Assembly (NCBI RefSeq): GCF_019396325.1
Contig: NZ_JAHKRO010000026.1
Location: 24,229 to 88,228, forward strand
DNA length: 64,000 nt
DNA from: Nonomuraea ceibae
GTDB lineage: Bacteria > Actinomycetota > Actinomycetes > Streptosporangiales > Streptosporangiaceae
Direction: 5' to 3'
Positions 16,921 through 27,015 of this stretch are shown piece after piece. Made by a program: the position numbers and the translations under genes. The notes below the pieces were generated by a model. That model was not told the DNA's origin and ran no database searches. It saw nothing but the letters and a program-made list of their open reading frames with translations. The first letter of the stretch is position 1, and every line of letters starts with the position of its first letter.

Positions 16921-19386
16921 CTATGCAGAAGGCTGCTCGGCCGCCCAAACGGCGATCTGCGCGCGGGAGGTGTAGCCGAGTTTCTCCATGATGTTGGCGA
17001 TGTGCCGCGCCACCGTCGCCGGGCTGATCACCAGCTCCTCGGCGATCGCCCGGTTGGACAGGCCGCCGGTGAGCAGCCCGGCGATCTCCCGCTCGCGGGC
17101 GGTCAGCGGCGAGTGACCGACCGGCAGCGCCCCGACCAGCGGGCCGCCGGCCGACGGGGTGATGGCCAGCGGCATGGCGCCCGGCGGGGTGGGCGGGCCC
17201 GGGTCCGCCTCGGGGGGCCGGACGCCCTCCAGGACGAGCCGCGCGGCGTCGTCGGGGCTCATCCGCCCGCCCCGCGCCCACAGCGCGGTCGTGCGGCCCT
17301 CGCCGAGCTTGGCGCGGGCGCGGGCCAGCAGCTCCTCGATCCGGGCCGTGCCCGACCGCTGCCCGATCGACGCGCGCAGCGCGGCGGCCGCCGCCGCGGC
17401 AGGCACCGCGCTCTCCAGGTCGCCCTCGGCCTCGGCCAGCACCGACAGCCCCACCAGGCAGCGGGCCACCCCCTGGCGCTGGCCGGTGCGCCTGCTCAGC
17501 TCCAGGCTCGCCGCCAGCCGCTCGCGCGCCGTCGCGAACTCCCCCAGCAGCGCCGCCACCCGCCCGATCCTGGCCAGCACGCGCGCCAGGTCGACGCCGC
17601 CGCCCAGCTCGTCCAGCCAGGGCACGGCCAGCTCGTAGCGGGCCTTGGCGGTCGCCAGGTCGCCACGCGCCTCGGCCACCGCGCCGAGCTGGGTGGCGGC
17701 CCTGGCCATGATCCACCGGTGGCCGTGCTCGCACGCCCTGGCGAGCGCCTCGTCACCGTGCCGCTGCGCCTCGCGCAACCGGCCGCGGACCAGCGCGACC
17801 GCCGACAGGCCCGCCAGCCCGGCCGCCTGGTTCCACGTGTCGCCGGCCGCCGTGGCCAGCGCCAGGCCGAGTTCGGCGTGGTGAGCGGCCTCGCCCGCCC
17901 GGCCCATGCGCAGCAGCACCATGACGAGCAGGCTGTGCATGACGCACCGCTGGAAGCCCTCGTCCAGGTCTTCCAGGCTGCGCAGCGCGTACTCCAGCGA
18001 GCGGCCCAGCTCGTCCCTGGCCTCCAATCCGTAGGCGAGGAACCCGTCGGCCTGGGCGACGCGGCCGGGCGTCACGCCGCTCAGGTCGAGCGCCAGCAGC
18101 CGCTCGATCCAGCCGACGATCTCCAGCGGGTTGCCGCTGACCGGCAGCAGCCCGGTGCTGGTCGAGCAGAGCCGCAGCGCCCGGTCGACGTCGCCGGACT
18201 CGGCGGCCCAGTCGAGCGCGGCCCGCTGGTCGTCGAGCAGGCCGCGGCTGCGCGTCAGCGCCTCCAGCCGGCGCGGCCACGGCACGCCGGGCTCGACCAG
18301 CTCGGTGGCGAAGTAGCGCTCCTGCAGCTCGCACAGCACGGCCAGGTGGCGCTCGCGCAGCGCGTCGTGCTCGCCGGCCTCCCGCAGCAGCCCGGCCGCG
18401 TAGTGGCGGATGGTGGCCAGCAGGCGGTAGTGGCTGCGGGACTCGTCGCAGAGCACCAGCGACTTGTCCACCAGCGCGCCCAGCAGGTCGACCAGCTCGG
18501 ACCCGGCGATCGGCGGGCCGCCGCACACCTGTTCGGCCAGGTCCAGGTCGAACGGCCCGGCGAACACCGACAGCCTGCGCAGCAGCACCTGCTCGCGATC
18601 CGACAGCAGGTCGTAGCTCCACTCGACGGCCGCCAGCAGCGTGCGCTGCCGGGCCGGGGCGGTGCGCTCGCCGGTCGTGAGCAGCGAGAACCGGTCGTGG
18701 ACGCGGTCGGCGATCTGGCCGGGGCTGAGCAGGCTGGTGCGGGCCGCCGCCAGCTCCAGCGCCAGCGGCAGCCCGTCGAGCTCCCGGCACAGCCGTACGA
18801 CGTCGGGCAGGCTGCCGTCGTCCAGCCGGGTGCCCGCGGCGGCGGCCCGGTCCAGGAAGAGCCGCACCGACTCGGCCCGCGCCTCCGCGCCCTCGGGCAG
18901 GTCGAGCGGCGGCACCCGCCAGACGAGCTCGCCCGCGATGCGCAGCGGCTCGCGGCTGGTGGCCAGGATCGCCAGCTCGTCCCAGGAGGCCAGCAGCGCG
19001 GCGGCCACCTCGGCGCACTCGTCGATCAGGTGCTCGCAGTTGTCGAGCACGAGCAGGCAGCGCCCGTCGCGCAGCCGGGCGGCGACGGTGCCCAGCAGCG
19101 GCCTGCCGCGCTCCTCCCGCACGCCCAGCGCGCGGGCGATCTCGCGCACGACCAGCTCGGGCCGGCTGATCCTGGCCAGCTCGGCCAGCCACACGCCCTC
19201 CGGGTAGGCGGGCGCGCACTGCGCGGCCACCCGCAGCGCCAGCCGGGTCTTGCCGATGCCGCCGATGCCGCACAGCGTCACCAGGCGGGCGTCTCCGACG
19301 AGCCGGCACAGCTCGCCGATGTCGCGCTCACGGCCGACGAAGCTGTTGGGCTCCGCCGGGAGGTTGTGCCGGGGGGCTTCTCGCAT
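16921..19386 (-). CDS. STAND-type ATPase regulator with C-terminal LuxR helix-turn-helix
   Basis: An 821-residue signal-transduction ATPase. After FVGRERDIGEL come the P-loop GIGGIGKTRLALRV (~40-53) and a Walker B-like RCLLVLDNCEHLID. Further on are sensor elements (ATSREPLRIAGE and LPLALELAAAR), then a long helical TPR-like region (~330-730) and a LuxR DNA-binding domain at the C-terminus (LTAREREIAGLLTGGLSNRA, SPATVARHIANIMEKLGYTS). The start MREAPRHNLPAEPNSFVGRE at 19386 follows a GGGTGA. These proteins bind ATP and an unknown effector and activate transcription. It is flanked on the same strand by two truncated acyl-adenylate-like genes. Overlapping dyads lie just upstream. Confidence 0.93.
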   Translation of the reverse strand: MREAPRHNLPAEPNSFVGRERDIGELCRLVGDARLVTLCGIGGIGKTRLALRVAAQCAPAYPEGVWLAELARISRPELVVREIARALGVREERGRPLLGTVAARLRDGRCLLVLDNCEHLIDECAEVAAALLASWDELAILATSREPLRIAGELVWRVPPLDLPEGAEARAESVRLFLDRAAAAGTRLDDGSLPDVVRLCRELDGLPLALELAAARTSLLSPGQIADRVHDRFSLLTTGERTAPARQRTLLAAVEWSYDLLSDREQVLLRRLSVFAGPFDLDLAEQVCGGPPIAGSELVDLLGALVDKSLVLCDESRSHYRLLATIRHYAAGLLREAGEHDALRERHLAVLCELQERYFATELVEPGVPWPRRLEALTRSRGLLDDQRAALDWAAESGDVDRALRLCSTSTGLLPVSGNPLEIVGWIERLLALDLSGVTPGRVAQADGFLAYGLEARDELGRSLEYALRSLEDLDEGFQRCVMHSLLVMVLLRMGRAGEAAHHAELGLALATAAGDTWNQAAGLAGLSAVALVRGRLREAQRHGDEALARACEHGHRWIMARAATQLGAVAEARGDLATAKARYELAVPWLDELGGGVDLARVLARIGRVAALLGEFATARERLAASLELSRRTGQRQGVARCLVGLSVLAEAEGDLESAVPAAAAAAALRASIGQRSGTARIEELLARARAKLGEGRTTALWARGGRMSPDDAARLVLEGVRPPEADPGPPTPPGAMPLAITPSAGGPLVGALPVGHSPLTAREREIAGLLTGGLSNRAIAEELVISPATVARHIANIMEKLGYTSRAQIAVWAAEQPSA

Positions 19387-19411
19387 GTGGTCACCCTGCG
19401 TCGCGGAAGGA

Positions 19412-19436
19412 TCACACTCTCCCACAGTGTGACACT
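19412..19436. promoter_or_regulatory. Overlapping ACACT dyads upstream of the LuxR-type regulator
   Basis: TCACACT (19412-19418) and AGTGTGA (19426-19432) form a 7-bp inverted repeat with a 7-bp gap. AGTGTGACACT (19426-19436) is a second dyad that shares the middle half-site. The three half-sites sit 26-50 bp upstream of the regulator start, which suits an autoregulatory or activator site. Confidence 0.5.
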
Positions 19437-19498
19437 TTCCACGCGACGAGCCAGCTTTCCAGGGGATGGCCGAGCCTTCTAGGGGCTGAGGGAGTCCG

Positions 19499-20242
19499 CT
19501 AGGGGATGAGGGAGTCGACCAGGGCCCGTTCGTCCAGCACTCGCAGCGACGAGTCACCCAGGAGGCGCTTGGCCAGGTCGTGGGGGGCGACGGCGAGCGT
19601 GGCGCGGCGTTCCTGGGCCAGCACCCGGCAGCCGATCAGCGTCGGCTCGTGGGCGACCACGACGTGCGCGCCCACCATCAGCGCCAGGTCGAGCAGCCGC
19701 AGCCCGGTGAACACGTCGCTGACCGCCGCCAGCACCACGTCGCTGCTTCTCACGCTCAGCCGGGCGGGCAGCACGCGCAGGTCGCGGCCCAGCTCGGTGT
19801 GGTCGAACACCCGCCCGCCCAGCGCCAGCGCCGGCCCCGCCAGCGGCCCGAACTCCAGCTCGCCGTGCCCGCGCAGCTCGCCGAACGGCGGAGCCCCTGG
19901 CTCGGCCCGCACCGCGAAGACCCGCTGCACTCCCGCCGCGGCGGCGGCGCCGGCCGGACCCTGGCCGATCATGAGGCGGGCGTCGGCTGAGGCGTCGAGC
20001 GAGGCGATGCCGCCCGCCCAGGCGACGCCGTGGACGGCGACGGGGAGCGACGCCCCGACGGGCAGGCGCACCAGCACGCGCTCGCCGCGCCGCAGTCCGT
20101 GGCGATGCAGACCGGCCGCCACCTGCTTGACCCGGCTCGCGAAGACCGCGTAAGACAGCACCTCACCGCTGCGGACGTCGCTCACGGCCGGCCGGTCACC
20201 TCGCCTCGGCGCCGCCCCCATCACCAGTTCAGACCAGGTCAT
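19499..20242 (-). CDS. Truncated AMP-binding superfamily protein lacking the catalytic loop
   Basis: A 247-residue protein resembling the N-terminal half of acyl-CoA synthetases: MTWSELVMGAAPRRGDRPAV, GLRRGERVLVRLPVGASL and AWAGGIASLDASAD. Where the family has the AMP-binding T/SGTTG-x-PKG loop, this protein reads VRSSDVVLAAVSDVFTGLRL, without the glycine/serine/threonine loop or lysine. A later CRVLAQERRATLAVAPHDL looks like the helix and strand that follow the loop in the family. The whole C-terminal half is missing. The ATG at 20242 matches the family N-terminus. It is divergent from typA and upstream of the LuxR-type regulator on the same strand. A non-catalytic role or decay is inferred. 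Confidence 0.75.
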   Translation of the reverse strand: MTWSELVMGAAPRRGDRPAVSDVRSGEVLSYAVFASRVKQVAAGLHRHGLRRGERVLVRLPVGASLPVAVHGVAWAGGIASLDASADARLMIGQGPAGAAAAAGVQRVFAVRAEPGAPPFGELRGHGELEFGPLAGPALALGGRVFDHTELGRDLRVLPARLSVRSSDVVLAAVSDVFTGLRLLDLALMVGAHVVVAHEPTLIGCRVLAQERRATLAVAPHDLAKRLLGDSSLRVLDERALVDSLIP

Positions 20243-20434
20243 GCGGTCAATGTAGGGACCCCGGCGGGCTTCGCCATGCGCACAAATGTGCAACACCATA
20301 TGTATGTCGCGGCATCACCATGTGTACGCCCGCCCGTCAGGTGGTCCTGCTCTTGCCATTCGAGGGGATCAACTAGACTTATAAGGTCGCGACATCGCGC
20401 GGCCGCCTCCACGAACACAGAGCGAGACCTCATC

Positions 20435-22285
<1,851 letters not shown>

Positions 22286-22320
22286 CAGTCGCATTGACTT
22301 CGGGCTTGACCGGCCCGGGA

Positions 22321-22388
22321 CATGGGGAAACATTGATTTCCCCATGAAATCTCTCTAGCTAACCACGTCGGTTGACTAGAGAGATTTC
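22321..22388 (+). terminator. Two tandem perfect hairpins after typA
   Basis: Hairpin 1: CATGGGGAAA (22321-22330) pairs with TTTCCCCATG (22337-22346) over a 6-nt loop. Hairpin 2: GAAATCTCTCTAG (22346-22358) pairs with CTAGAGAGATTTC (22376-22388), extended inside by AACC/GGTT. They touch at base 22346. Neither has a U run; together they form a strong double terminator between typA and the next gene. Confidence 0.8.
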
Positions 22389-22496
22389 TCATTTGGGCGG
22401 GACAAATACGGACCTTTGTCAAGACCGAAGCAGCTGTAATCACACCGTTACCGTATGAGATGGAACATCCGGCCAACCGCGTGAATCATCCAAACT

Positions 22497-25019
22497 GTGG
22501 AGAGGATCCGGGCGGTCATCGCGTTCGGGCTGGCTGCGATTTCGGTCGGGGCCGTTGCCTGGTGCACGGTGGTGGCCGGGCCCGTACCCGGGCTTGACCC
22601 GCCGCCCTCCGCGGCGGCCGCCGACCCGTGGGACCTGTCCGCCGCCGCGCCCGCCGTCGAACGCGGCCGGCAGGCCACCACCGAGGTGATCCTCGCCAGA
22701 GCCGGCCCCGACGACCTCGGCCCCGTCCCCGAAGGCCGGCTCGACGAACGCCGCCGGCAGCTCAAGGTCACGATCACGCACCGGCTCCAGATGGACGAGT
22801 CCGACACGCTCGCCGAGACGCTGCGCCGCGGCGACGGCTTCCCCCAGGACATGCAGCGCTTCACCGACGACGGATTCGGCGCGATCAAGGTCAGCGGCAC
22901 CACGCTGACGCCCGCCCGCCGCCTGGCCCCCGTCCTCACCACCGCCGGCGGCCGCACCACCGTCCGCTTCACCGTCACCCTGCTCCGACAGGTCGAACCC
23001 GGCGAACTGGTGCAGGTCGACTTCAACGCGCCCACCGCCCGGCCCCTGCTCATCGTCTACCGCAAGGTCACCGTGCTGCCCGGCGACTGGACCGTGGCCC
23101 GCGCCGTGTCGATCAGGCCCGACCGCGAGGAGGCCAAGCGGCTGGAGTTCACCGTCGGCCTCTACCCCGTCAGCCTCACCCTCGCCCAGGACTCCTACGG
23201 CTTCCCCGACGTGCCCGAAGAGGACGACTTCTCCTGGGAGACCGCGCTCGGCCTGCTCACCGCCGTCGTGCTCGCCGGCATGCTGCTGCGGGCGCTCGGC
23301 ACCGGCTGGTGGCTGCGCCCGCCCAACCGCGAGCTCGTCGCCGGGCTCGCGCTCTGCGCCCCCCTGCTGATCGTGCCCGTCCTCGCCGGAGGCTGGACGG
23401 TGCCCGCGTACGTGATCCTCTTCGGCGTCGTGCCGGCGCTCGCCGTCCGCCACGCCAGCCGCATCCTGCCCACCAGCCCCCGCTGGACGTCGCACGACGT
23501 CCTCGGCGCCACCGGCGTCGGCGTGCTCGTCGCGATCGGCATGCTCTCCTGGTCCTACCTGTACGGCCAGCTCCCCGGCCACACCCTCCTGGCCGGCGGC
23601 GGCATCGCGGCGGTCACGGCCGCCGGCTCGGCCGTGGCGTTCAGCGTCGACCTCGGCGTACGCATCGTCATCATCCGCCTCGCCGCGCTCGCCGCCGGCG
23701 CCGCCATCGGACTGCTGGCACTGGCCCTATGGGTCAAGGCCATGATCACCGGCGCCTACCCGCCCGACAGCGTCAGGCTCGTCCTCGCCTTCGGCTGGGC
23801 GCTCATCCCCGTCGCCGCCGTCGCCGTCGCCACCAAACGCTGGACCCGCGGCGCCGTCGTCGTCGCCGTCGTCGTCAGCCTCCTCGTCCAGGGCTGGCCC
23901 ACCGAATGGCTCGACGCCGGATCATGGAGCCGCGCCGTGCCCGGACAGCGGGTCCCCAGCATCGGCGACCTCCAGCTCACCCCGCTCGTCCGCGGCGTCA
24001 TGGGGCTGCTCCTGCTCGGCTTCCTGCTGCTCGTGCTCCGCCTCAAACGGCTCGGCGCCACGGTCGAGGGCGCCGCCTCCCACACCGCGCAGGCCACCGT
24101 CATCATCTGCCTCATGGTCGTCTACCTGACGCCCCGCGGCAGCGCCACCATCGCCGACATCAACGTGCCGCTGCCCATGCTCGCCATCACCTCCCTCATC
24201 GCCTGGGTGACCGCCCTCTGGCTGCTCGACCGGCCCCACCCCTCCATCGTCGAACCCGCCGACCAGGCCGCGCACCGCCACCTCATCCGCACCGCGCTCC
24301 ACCGGCGCCTCCTGCTCGTCGCCGAACAGGAGCTCTACCGCATCGGCCGCGGCAAACTCGGCAACGGCGACCTGTCCATGGACGACTTCGACCAGCAGCG
24401 CCGCGCCCTCGAAACCGCCCTTCACCGCCACGGCGGCCACCCCGAGACCGCCTTCGCCACCTCCGCCGGATGCACCCCCTGGCACAACGGCGTCCACGCC
24501 TTCGTCGTCAGCCTCCTGCTCAGCCTGCCGTTCCTGTTCGTGTACGGGCTGCCGACCGGGCTCGACCTGAGCAGCTTCGTCTTCGAGGCCCGGTCGCTGA
24601 TCGCGCTGCCCGCCTACGGATTCGTGTTCGGCTACTTCTACTCGCGGGTGCGCGGCACCCAGCCCATGACCAAGGCCCTCCACCTCATGGCCGCCGCCCT
24701 CGTCACCGAACTGTCCGGCTACCTGTCGGCCCTGGTCGAACCCGACATCGGGCCCGACGCCAAACTCCAGGTCGTGGCCATCGTCGTGGGCGAGGTCGCG
24801 CTGGTGTGCATCGGGCTCGGGCTCTACTGGGAGTGGCGGCTCATGCACCTCGCCGGGGAGCCGTGGGGGCGCGTCCGCAACATCCGCAGCCTCCGCAGCC
24901 TGGCGACGCCGCTGCTGGCCATCGTCATCGCCGCCGTCACCACGGCCGCCACCCAGGCAGCCGGCCAGACCGTCGACCGCATCCTCCGCGGCGACCAGGA
25001 AACCTCCCAACGCCCCTGA
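22497..25019 (+). CDS. Large multi-pass membrane protein of unknown function
   Basis: An 840-residue protein I cannot assign. A first hydrophobic helix (IRAVIAFGLAAISVGAVAWC) is followed by an extracytoplasmic region of ~200 residues with beta-like segments (RRQLKVTITHRLQMD, RTTVRFTVTLLRQ). From ~230 to ~560 there are about ten membrane helices. A soluble stretch (~575-660) holds PADQAAHRHLIRTALHRRLL and DLSMDDFDQQRRALE. About five more helices precede a short polar tail. The start is GTG 22497 (an in-frame stop lies 15 bp upstream); no ribosome binding site is evident, so it may be leaderless. It stands alone between typA and the repeat region. Large DUF-type membrane proteins with this two-block layout occur in actinomycetes; a sensor or scaffold role is only a guess. 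Confidence 0.85.
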   Translation: MERIRAVIAFGLAAISVGAVAWCTVVAGPVPGLDPPPSAAAADPWDLSAAAPAVERGRQATTEVILARAGPDDLGPVPEGRLDERRRQLKVTITHRLQMDESDTLAETLRRGDGFPQDMQRFTDDGFGAIKVSGTTLTPARRLAPVLTTAGGRTTVRFTVTLLRQVEPGELVQVDFNAPTARPLLIVYRKVTVLPGDWTVARAVSIRPDREEAKRLEFTVGLYPVSLTLAQDSYGFPDVPEEDDFSWETALGLLTAVVLAGMLLRALGTGWWLRPPNRELVAGLALCAPLLIVPVLAGGWTVPAYVILFGVVPALAVRHASRILPTSPRWTSHDVLGATGVGVLVAIGMLSWSYLYGQLPGHTLLAGGGIAAVTAAGSAVAFSVDLGVRIVIIRLAALAAGAAIGLLALALWVKAMITGAYPPDSVRLVLAFGWALIPVAAVAVATKRWTRGAVVVAVVVSLLVQGWPTEWLDAGSWSRAVPGQRVPSIGDLQLTPLVRGVMGLLLLGFLLLVLRLKRLGATVEGAASHTAQATVIICLMVVYLTPRGSATIADINVPLPMLAITSLIAWVTALWLLDRPHPSIVEPADQAAHRHLIRTALHRRLLLVAEQELYRIGRGKLGNGDLSMDDFDQQRRALETALHRHGGHPETAFATSAGCTPWHNGVHAFVVSLLLSLPFLFVYGLPTGLDLSSFVFEARSLIALPAYGFVFGYFYSRVRGTQPMTKALHLMAAALVTELSGYLSALVEPDIGPDAKLQVVAIVVGEVALVCIGLGLYWEWRLMHLAGEPWGRVRNIRSLRSLATPLLAIVIAAVTTAATQAAGQTVDRILRGDQETSQRP

Positions 25020-25355
25020 CCTTCCACGGAAGCGCGGGCCAGGCGCGCGGGAGGCCGCGACGGGCCCCGCCGGGCACACGGCCCCCCAGCGGCTTCCCGA
25101 AGGCCGGGGCCCTTACGACCCCGACGGCGTACAGGGCGCGGGCCTCCCCAGACCCGCCCCCTCCCCGGAGGCGTGGGCCAGGCGCGCGTGGGAGGCGGCG
25201 CTTCCCCAGAGGGTGCCCTGGCGACCCCGACGGCGTGCGGCGCGCTTGCCTCCCCTGACCCGCGTGCCCCGCAGGCCAGGCGCGCGGGAGGCCGCCCTCG
25301 GTGGGGCTGACCGCTGGGGGCGCTGCCGCATCGGGAGGTGTCCGTGCGGCGGCGG
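25020..25355. repeat. Gene-free region of degenerate GC-rich tandem repeats
   Basis: This 336-bp gap holds no convincing gene. GGCCAGGCGCGCGGGAGGC occurs at 25037-25055 and 25274-25292, with a near copy carrying a TG insertion at 25176-25196. A second element, CGACCCCGACGGCGT, occurs at 25116-25130 and 25222-25236, each time followed by a CAGGGCGCGGGCCTCCCC-like stretch and then GACCCGC. The order element 1 - element 2 is therefore repeated, giving two and a half copies of a 100-140 bp unit. The origin (slipped duplication or a dispersed actinomycete repeat) is unknown. Confidence 0.6.
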
Positions 25356-26006
25356 TCAGCGGCGGGGGAGGGTGGTGGTGTGGACGTGGGCGCAGAGCCA
25401 GTCGACCAGGGGGCCGAAGGCGCGCCAGGAGCGCTGGACGTGCCCCAGGACGTCGGCCGTGTGCACCCAGGGCTCCGGGCCGTGGCGCCGGCCGGCGTAG
25501 AGGGTCCGGTGGCGCAGGAGGTCGATGCGGGGGTGGTCGGCCGGGTAGTCGCGCGGCCGGGTCTTGAGCCGGTCGCCGCCGATCTCGTAGCCGCCGGCGC
25601 GCAGGGTTTCGACGATGCCGTCGAGGGGCTTGCCGGTCAGGGGCTCGGCGACGGCGGCGCGGTAGCGGGCGAGCTGGTCGGCGGCCTGGGAGTAGAGGCC
25701 GCCGGCGACGAACAGCCCGGCGGCGCTGATCTCGACGTAGAGGCCGATGGCGGGCAGGAGGTCGACGAAGGCGCCCTGGTGGACCTTGTAGGGCGTCTTG
25801 TCCTTGGAGAAGCGCACGTCACGGTAGGGCCGGAACAGGTGCGCCTCGCCGAACTCGGGCCCGAGCTCCTCCACGAGCGCCAGCATGGGCGCCCGCACGG
25901 CCTCTTCGTAGAGCGTCTTGTGCCGGGTGAAGTAGGTCTTCGAATTGTCCGCCTCCAGCCCCTCGTAGAAGAGGAAAGCCTCGTCGGGGAAGCCGGTGAA
26001 ACCCAT
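25356..26006 (-). CDS. DUF2461 family protein
   Basis: A 216-residue protein of the DUF2461 (TIGR02453-type) family. Recognisable features are GFPDEAFLFYEGLEADNSKT at the start, a HKTLYEEAVRAPM segment, FRPYRDVRFSKDKTPYK in the middle and LKTRPRDYPADHPRIDLLRHR towards the end. These charged and aromatic motifs are conserved across bacteria, but the biochemical role is not established. There is no signal peptide, so it is cytoplasmic. It is followed on the left by the repeat region and lies 31 bp downstream of the polysaccharide deacetylase gene on the same strand, so the two could share a transcript. Confidence 0.92.
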   Translation of the reverse strand: MGFTGFPDEAFLFYEGLEADNSKTYFTRHKTLYEEAVRAPMLALVEELGPEFGEAHLFRPYRDVRFSKDKTPYKVHQGAFVDLLPAIGLYVEISAAGLFVAGGLYSQAADQLARYRAAVAEPLTGKPLDGIVETLRAGGYEIGGDRLKTRPRDYPADHPRIDLLRHRTLYAGRRHGPEPWVHTADVLGHVQRSWRAFGPLVDWLCAHVHTTTLPRR

Positions 26007-26037
26007 GCGCCCAGCCTCCCATGCGGCCCCGACGGTT

Positions 26038-26832
26038 TCAGCGGCGGCGTAGCTGCTCGTACCTGCGGCCGGGGCGCAGCCGGTCGCCGTACAGTTCGGT
26101 CACGGTCACGAACGAGTAGCCGCGGTGGTCGAGGGTGTCGAGCAGCCGGGGCACGGCCTTGACGGTCGTGGGGTGGATGTCGTGCATGAGCACGATGGAC
26201 CCGGGCCGTACGTGGGCGCCGCGTTTGGCGACGAGGGCGGGCACCCGGTCGCGCCAGTCGAAGGTGTCGACGTTCCAGAGGATCTGGGCGAGCCCGCGGC
26301 GGCGGGTCTGTTCGGCGACGGCGCGGTCGGTCGCCCCGTACGGCGGTCGCATGACGCGCATGCGCACGCCGGTGATGCGCCGGACGAGGTCGCCGGTGTG
26401 GCCGATCTCGTGGGCGAGCCGCTGCCCGGACAGGCCGGTGAGCATGGGGTGGCTCCAGGAGTGGTTGCCCAGTTCGTGGCCTTCGGCGACGATCCGGCGT
26501 ACGGTGGCGGCTCCGTGTGCGGCGGCGACCATCTGGCCGACGACGAAGAACGTGGCTTTGGCGCCTTTCTCCCGCAGGATGTCGAGGAGCCTGCCGGTGT
26601 GTTCGCCAGGCCCGTCGTCGAACGTGAGGGCGACGCACTTGTCGTGGGCGCAGTCGGGCTGTCTGGGCCAGGCGGGCTGCATGGCCTCCAGCCGCTTGAC
26701 GAGCGACTCGGGGGCGACGGCGAGCGGCTGCGGCGCGGGGACGGCTTCGGGGGGTTTGGGGGCGGGGGCGGCGTCACATCCGGCCCCTGCCGGAAGAACC
26801 GCCAAGGCCAGCAAAACCACGCAAGCCCGCAT
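26038..26832 (-). CDS. Exported polysaccharide deacetylase (NodB domain)
   Basis: A 264-residue carbohydrate esterase family 4 enzyme. A short signal (MRACVVLLALAVLPAGAGC) ends in a cysteine at 19 that could be lipidated, though the lipobox lacks the usual Leu at -3. The NodB domain (~65-245) has TFDDGPGEHT with the catalytic and metal Asp, HSWSHP with the two metal His, RPPYGATD, and LMHDIHPTT near the end. It should remove acetyl groups from peptidoglycan or another envelope polymer. The ATG at 26832 follows GGGGGGAT; an earlier in-frame GTG gives six extra residues but has no ribosome binding site. Confidence 0.94.
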   Translation of the reverse strand: MRACVVLLALAVLPAGAGCDAAPAPKPPEAVPAPQPLAVAPESLVKRLEAMQPAWPRQPDCAHDKCVALTFDDGPGEHTGRLLDILREKGAKATFFVVGQMVAAAHGAATVRRIVAEGHELGNHSWSHPMLTGLSGQRLAHEIGHTGDLVRRITGVRMRVMRPPYGATDRAVAEQTRRRGLAQILWNVDTFDWRDRVPALVAKRGAHVRPGSIVLMHDIHPTTVKAVPRLLDTLDHRGYSFVTVTELYGDRLRPGRRYEQLRRR

Positions 26833-26862
26833 ATATCCCCCCGAAACCACCGGAACGGAGGG

Positions 26863-27015
26863 TTACCAAAACACCCGGCCCAGATCCCCCCGCACGTCCT
26901 CAGCCAGGTCGTCCCACCAGGATGGGATATCAGCCCGTAGTTCCTGGTAGCGACGCGCCACCCTTATGCCACATCCAGCCGGATCGGTGCCCAGATGGCG
27001 ACGTTTCGGCGTCAC
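26863..27015 (-). CDS. Possible 50-residue protein coupled to the XRE-cupin gene
   Basis: A short frame starts with GTG (27015-27013) overlapping the TGA of the XRE-cupin gene (GTGA) and ends 30 bp before the deacetylase start. The C-terminal half looks protein-like: ARRYQELRADIPSWWDDLAEDVRGD. Third-position GC is lower than in neighbouring genes, so this may be spurious or fast-evolving. The 4-bp overlap is the main argument for translation. No known family is recognised. Confidence 0.35.
   Translation of the reverse strand: MTPKRRHLGTDPAGCGIRVARRYQELRADIPSWWDDLAEDVRGDLGRVFW

Noticed and set aside
16500..20242. One acyl-CoA synthetase gene split by insertion of the LuxR regulator
   Set aside because: Both fragments match the same N-terminal subdomain, so they cannot be the two ends of one gene.
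25020..25355. Possible CRISPR array
   Set aside because: Repeats are degenerate, spaced unevenly (98 and 139 bp), and no cas genes are present.
25213..25567. Short frames in the repeat block
   Set aside because: They overlap repeats and the DUF2461 3-prime end and are Arg/Gly/Ala low-complexity.
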